Of a stretch of DNA of 64,000 bases, positions 60,602-64,000 are shown one piece after another (the stretch's first letter is position 1; the number at the start of each line of letters is the position of its first letter). The translations under genes and the position numbers were made by a program. Location: contig NZ_CP026031.1 of the NCBI RefSeq assembly GCF_003726095.1, positions 5,111,204 to 5,175,203 on the forward strand. Reading direction: 5' to 3'. Source of the stretch: Niallia circulans. GTDB taxonomy: Bacteria; Bacillota; Bacilli; Bacillales; Cytobacillaceae. The notes under the pieces were generated by a model, which had not been told where the DNA came from, did not search any database, and saw nothing but the letters and a program-made list of their open reading frames with translations.

Positions 60602-61816
60602 CTAAGTTTTAGGATGGGTCATCTCCTGCGATTTATTCTGAAAGGGGAAATTAGTTAATGAATAAAAAAGCTTTATTAGCTGCTGGCATCGTTTTTCTTC
60701 AATTTCTTTTTCGTCAAATAACATCGGTTTGGCATTAACCTCGAAAAGATAATACTGGCCATTCTTATCGACACAGGCATCGATGGAAAACTCACCCGTA
60801 AAACCATATTTTTGGGTTAACAAGATTCCACAGTGATCAACTATTTTTTTGAAAAATAAGTCATGCTCTTTTTGTTGTACTTCCTGATAAGAAAGCAATT
60901 TTCCGCCGGAAGGTATATGGGTTGTGACATTCTGCTGGGTTGATTGTCTCACTCCCACTCCAGTAAGGACATAGCGATTTTCAAAGGTAACTAATAGGCG
61001 AAAATCATAGCGATTTCCATTATATAAGGCTCCGTCAATTTCTTCTTGGAGCAAGTACTCTCTTTGGAGCCAATCTTGCTGATACTGTTCCCAGACTTGA
61101 TTTAAACTTGAGTAGTATTTGGTCTCCTCGGTTGTACTGACATGGATAGAATCGTTTTGTTTTAATCTGATACGGTAAATATTTTTCCCCTTAAAGCCTT
61201 CTACTGGTTTTAAGTAAATATTTTTATACGTAAGCAGAAAATCAGCAAAGTCTTCCTTCTGCTTTAAAAGAGTTGTTTTAGGCAAATGCTCTTTTAAGAA
61301 AGGGGAATCACGAAACAATTGATGAAGCTCCCATTTATTAATAAATGAAGCGTTAAAAAAGGGGATTCCTTGTTCTTTTAAAAAGGACACGGCAGTCTGA
61401 AAGGGTTCCTGCTTCTCTGTTTTTCGAAAAGGAACACGATTATAGACAATGTTTGGTAACGGAGTAATCGCTTTTATCCAACTGTTTCTGCTGGAACAAA
61501 ATATATATCCCGTTAGTTTTTCTGTCTGTAAGTTTTCAGGAGGAAAGATAACGATAATTCCTCCCGCATGTTGTTGAAGTTTTTCCTGTAGCTGTTTAAA
61601 GAGCTCGCCATTTCCAATTAATTTATTATGTTTATTTCTTGCAATCATAATTCCGATTAATGGACCAACCTTATCTTCATGTGGGACAATTGGGAAAGCT
61701 GCATGGTTGGCAGCTGGCATTAAATTAGCTAAGCACATGTTAGATGCCCCAAAAAGGTAAGTATCCCGCGAGGCCGTATACCAACATTCTTTTTCGGAAT
61801 CATAATAAATATTCAT
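60602..61816 (-). CDS. YheC/YheD-family ATP-grasp spore coat-associated protein
   Basis: A 404-residue member of the YheC/YheD family. The N-terminal half is the family-specific domain (VGPLIGIMIARNKHN, PNIVYNRVPFRK). The second half is an ATP-grasp fold with NIYLKPVEGFKGKNIYRI as the ATP-binding loop and GFTGEFSIDACVDKNGQYYLFEVNAKP as the metal-binding end. ATP-grasp enzymes join a carboxylate to an amine or thiol; the spore substrate is not known. It overlaps the yheD gene by 4 bp and precedes the 58-residue gene. This third copy has a shorter N-terminus than YheD. Confidence 0.88.
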   Translation of the reverse strand: MNIYYDSEKECWYTASRDTYLFGASNMCLANLMPAANHAAFPIVPHEDKVGPLIGIMIARNKHNKLIGNGELFKQLQEKLQQHAGGIIVIFPPENLQTEKLTGYIFCSSRNSWIKAITPLPNIVYNRVPFRKTEKQEPFQTAVSFLKEQGIPFFNASFINKWELHQLFRDSPFLKEHLPKTTLLKQKEDFADFLLTYKNIYLKPVEGFKGKNIYRIRLKQNDSIHVSTTEETKYYSSLNQVWEQYQQDWLQREYLLQEEIDGALYNGNRYDFRLLVTFENRYVLTGVGVRQSTQQNVTTHIPSGGKLLSYQEVQQKEHDLFFKKIVDHCGILLTQKYGFTGEFSIDACVDKNGQYYLFEVNAKPMLFDEKEIEEKRCQQLIKLFYSLTNFPFQNKSQEMTHPKT

Positions 61817-63177
61817 TGGTAGATATCCTCAAGATTTTTAATACTTTGATCCATTAGGAAGACTGCGTATTCGAGCGATTTTCTGCGAGTCTCTAAATCA
61901 AATTTTTTAAGAGAAGGATGCTTAAAAATACTTCTTCCCGGCTTTGCATTGGCTTCGAATAACCATACGCGTCCTTTTCGGTCCAATCCTAAATCAAAGC
62001 CGATTTCTCCTATATATCCTTCCATTTGTTTTTCCATGGCCTTACTTATTTGCAAGGACGCCTTCGATAGTTTATTGCTTATTTCTTCGCAATGAAGGTC
62101 TGTATTGGTTAATTCTTCGATTGCTTTAACCGTACCACCATTATTAAGATGAGTGGTAACACTGCCTGTGCCTGCAATTTTTGCGGCCATTGCCGTCATT
62201 TCCCATTGACCATCTTTATTTTTATTAGTATGCACACGGAAATCGACTGATTTTTTTTCTGAACGAATTAAGTGAATACCTTGTTGAACGATATAATGAG
62301 ATAAATTCTGATTTTCGAATAAGTGATTCATTAATGCTTCCAAATGATCAAATTTCATTAAGCGATTACCCTGCTCCTCATCTTTAAAGCGAGTATAATA
62401 GCAGCCATCCTTTTTATCAAATAGTATTTGGTAGATTCCCTTACCAAGACTTCCATTTTTAGGTTTTATATAGACATTGCCGAAGTTGCTCAGCATTCTT
62501 TCAATGACAGAAAAATTAGTGAGTGCATGGGTTTCAGGCAAATAATCGGAAATACTGTCATCCTGAAGAAGTCGTTCATAAATATCGAGTTTGTTAAAGA
62601 AACCAGGATTATACCAGGATATAGAGTATTCTTTCTGTAATCGCGTTTTAACGGCCTGGATTCTGTGGAGATTTTCAATTCGGCGATTTGGGATACGGTC
62701 ATAAACGACATTCGGAAAAGGAACTTCTACTGATTTCCAGCCATCTTCATAAAATAGTCCATTAATTGTTCCTGTTTCCCAATTAATATGCTGCTCTCCA
62801 AATAGGAAGGCAATGACTCCCACTGTTTTTTGCACAGAAAGAAGTTTAGAAAATAGAATCGAGCGATCCCCGATTGGGCGAACTTTAATTGTTGAAAAGC
62901 CAGAAGTGAATATGCCTACGAGTGGGCCGATATAGATGGTTTCGTCATCTGAAAATAAGTGCACATTTGAACTGTTGGAAGGCAGTAGTAATTCTTTAAA
63001 AAGATCGGAACTAATGCCTATGATATTTTTTGATTTTTTATGTTTTTTTATAGTGGCTTCTTTGCTGACGGTTCCAAATGCAATTATTTTCAAATTTTTA
63101 TTTGCTTCAAAGTCTGTTGGTAAGTAAACAGTATTTTCGCTGTTAGAGATTATTTCGATAGGATATAGCTTCTTCAT
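61813..63177 (-). CDS. yheD: YheD-like ATP-grasp spore coat-associated protein
   Basis: A 454-residue protein close in length to B. subtilis YheD. Family blocks: IYIGPLVGIFTSGF, PFPNVVYDRIPNRRIE in the first half; NVYIKPKNGSLGKGIYQI (ATP-binding loop), DFRVHTNKNKDGQWEMTAM and GEIGFDLGLDRKGRVWLFEANAKPGR in the ATP-grasp half. ATG at 63177 has AAAGGAGGA upstream; the longer open frame upstream lies inside the preceding gene. It overlaps that gene by 35 bp and the next by 4 bp, so the operon is tightly coupled. A forespore or mother-cell role follows from the B. subtilis relative. Confidence 0.9.
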   Translation of the reverse strand: MKKLYPIEIISNSENTVYLPTDFEANKNLKIIAFGTVSKEATIKKHKKSKNIIGISSDLFKELLLPSNSSNVHLFSDDETIYIGPLVGIFTSGFSTIKVRPIGDRSILFSKLLSVQKTVGVIAFLFGEQHINWETGTINGLFYEDGWKSVEVPFPNVVYDRIPNRRIENLHRIQAVKTRLQKEYSISWYNPGFFNKLDIYERLLQDDSISDYLPETHALTNFSVIERMLSNFGNVYIKPKNGSLGKGIYQILFDKKDGCYYTRFKDEEQGNRLMKFDHLEALMNHLFENQNLSHYIVQQGIHLIRSEKKSVDFRVHTNKNKDGQWEMTAMAAKIAGTGSVTTHLNNGGTVKAIEELTNTDLHCEEISNKLSKASLQISKAMEKQMEGYIGEIGFDLGLDRKGRVWLFEANAKPGRSIFKHPSLKKFDLETRRKSLEYAVFLMDQSIKNLEDIYQ

Positions 63178-64000
63178 CTCGATTCCTCCTTTTATCATCA
63201 GCAAGTTTAGCAGCATAAAGGATTGGAGCTTGATAGAGCTTTTCACATAGATGTGGATATGCTGTCATGATTACTTTTCTCCCAGGCTTTGAATTTACAT
63301 CAAGAATCCATAATGACCCATTTGGTGAAATGCCAATATCTACGCCAAGCTCAAATAGTGTAGAGAAGGAATTTTCTAAAATAGAAGGAAGGAGGGTAAG
63401 AATTTCCTCCATCTCTTGTTTAAGAAAGCCTTTTAATGGAAAGGGAGCGGTTTGAAACCAATCTTCAAAAGCGATAATCGACGCACCAGCACTTAAATTA
63501 GAAATAATTCTTCCTTTTTCGCCAATGCGGATTCCTTTTTCGATAACGTTCCATTCTTCCTTTGGATTTTTTTGCATAAAAGCGCGAATATCAAATGGCT
63601 GCTCTTCTTTGTTAGTAAGTGGAAGATGGGCCTGCATGATATAAGAATTTCTTTTTAACAGCTGGTTAAGCCATTTATTAAAAGTCACTTGATCCGAAAA
63701 TATTTTTTCTATTGTTTTTTCTTTTTTATCTGTTCTAACTAAGATGTCTTTATTTTGCTTTTTAATAAAATATAGTCCATTTCCTTGAGAACCATTTATT
63801 GGTTTAATAATGACAGGATTTAAGTTCTGAAAATTTATTTGATTGGCTGATTGTAAGAGAAAAGTTTCAGGAATATATGCAGAAAGTTTTGACTCGCGTA
63901 ATACTTGGTATAGCTTCCATTTATTTGGTAATCCATTGCCGAGAAAAGTAATTGTCGGTTGTTTTTTCAGCCACTGAATAATATTTTTGCATTGAATGGA
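63143..64000 (-). CDS. yheC: YheC-like ATP-grasp spore coat-associated protein (5' end outside window)
   Basis: The frame is open from the right edge to a stop at 63143, giving 285 visible residues. The order of motifs is the same as in its neighbours: NKWKLYQVLRES, then VIIKPINGSQGNGLYFIKK as the ATP-binding loop, IRIGEKGRIISNLSAGA and ELGVDIGISPNGSLWILDVN with SKPGRKV at the end. About 80 N-terminal residues are missing if it matches YheC in length. It is the first of three consecutive paralogues seen here. Its last 35 bp overlap the yheD start. Confidence 0.87.
   Translation of the reverse strand, partial: SIQCKNIIQWLKKQPTITFLGNGLPNKWKLYQVLRESKLSAYIPETFLLQSANQINFQNLNPVIIKPINGSQGNGLYFIKKQNKDILVRTDKKEKTIEKIFSDQVTFNKWLNQLLKRNSYIMQAHLPLTNKEEQPFDIRAFMQKNPKEEWNVIEKGIRIGEKGRIISNLSAGASIIAFEDWFQTAPFPLKGFLKQEMEEILTLLPSILENSFSTLFELGVDIGISPNGSLWILDVNSKPGRKVIMTAYPHLCEKLYQAPILYAAKLADDKRRNRDEEAISYRNNL

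Noticed and set aside
1..64000. CRISPR array, prophage, toxin-antitoxin or restriction system
   Set aside because: The tandem repeats lack CRISPR-like unique spacers and cas genes, and no phage, nuclease-methylase or antitoxin pair was recognised anywhere in the window.

Overview
The window looks like a chromosome segment of a spore-forming, low-GC Gram-positive bacterium of the Bacillaceae. Evidence: AT-rich sequence, strong GGAGG-type ribosome binding sites, GTG/TTG starts, a small acid-soluble spore protein gene, YheC/YheD spore-coat ATP-grasp genes, and many genes recognisable as relatives of the Bacillus subtilis yhc, yhd and yhe series (yhcT, yhcU, yhcX, yhdB, yhdC, yhdP/yhdT-like, yheI/yheH = bmrCD, yheD, yheC). 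The backbone therefore resembles the B. subtilis yhcT-yheC interval with extra blocks inserted. The species cannot be named from sequence reading alone. No rRNA, tRNA, CRISPR array or intact insertion sequence was seen.

Layout. 1-5.3 kb: edge of a YitT-type gene, a 52-bp tandem repeat, a phosphate transporter pair (DUF47 + PiT) with a PhoP-like box array, a short-chain dehydrogenase, the glyoxal reductase YvgN and a GlsB/YeaQ membrane protein. 5.3-11.8 kb: yhcT, yhcU, a BdbC-thioredoxin disulfide pair, the GNAT-nitrilase fusion YhcX, a GC-rich dispersed repeat, yhdB, an M14 peptidase and yhdC. 11.8-14.5 kb: a guanine-class purine riboswitch controlling pbuG, then an aminoglycoside nucleotidyltransferase-like gene. 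14.8-30.7 kb: an accessory zone of small regulator-plus-enzyme units (LysR with a tautomerase/CMD fusion; yvaF-yvaE-yvaD; DUF3231; WYL regulator with DinB; serine hydrolase; MerR-GNAT-hydrolase operon; MazG; MerR with DUF554). It also holds decayed genes: an IS1595-like transposase tail, an alpha/beta hydrolase and an isochorismatase-family hydrolase. 31-43.4 kb: a GDSL-ABC transporter operon, YitT, CorA, an orphan response regulator, two HlyC/CorC-type transporters, YdaF-like GNAT, a chemoreceptor with a sigma-D promoter and an XRE regulator. 43.8-49.3 kb: an MFS exporter and the bmrCD multidrug ABC exporter behind a transcription attenuator. 49.4-56.5 kb: a Fur-controlled catecholate siderophore locus (BesA-like esterase, Btr, FeuA, FeuB, FeuC, YbbA-like esterase). 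56.5-64 kb: a SASP gene, a zinc-ribbon protein, msmX with yxkF, a 41-bp tandem array, then a minus-strand operon of three ATP-grasp spore-coat genes and a 58-residue protein.

The most notable items are a perfect 207-bp in-frame tandem duplication at the start of feuB, which copies the ribosome binding site and start; the bmrCD leader with mutually exclusive hairpins and two tiny open frames; the 41-bp array made of a roughly 20.5-bp half-unit; a Shine-Dalgarno-sequestering leader on an MpfA-type Mg transporter; and a four-fold 11-bp PhoP-like array by the phosphate transporter. I found no clearly new multi-gene system. The regulatory leaders and repeat arrays are the best candidates for undescribed biology.
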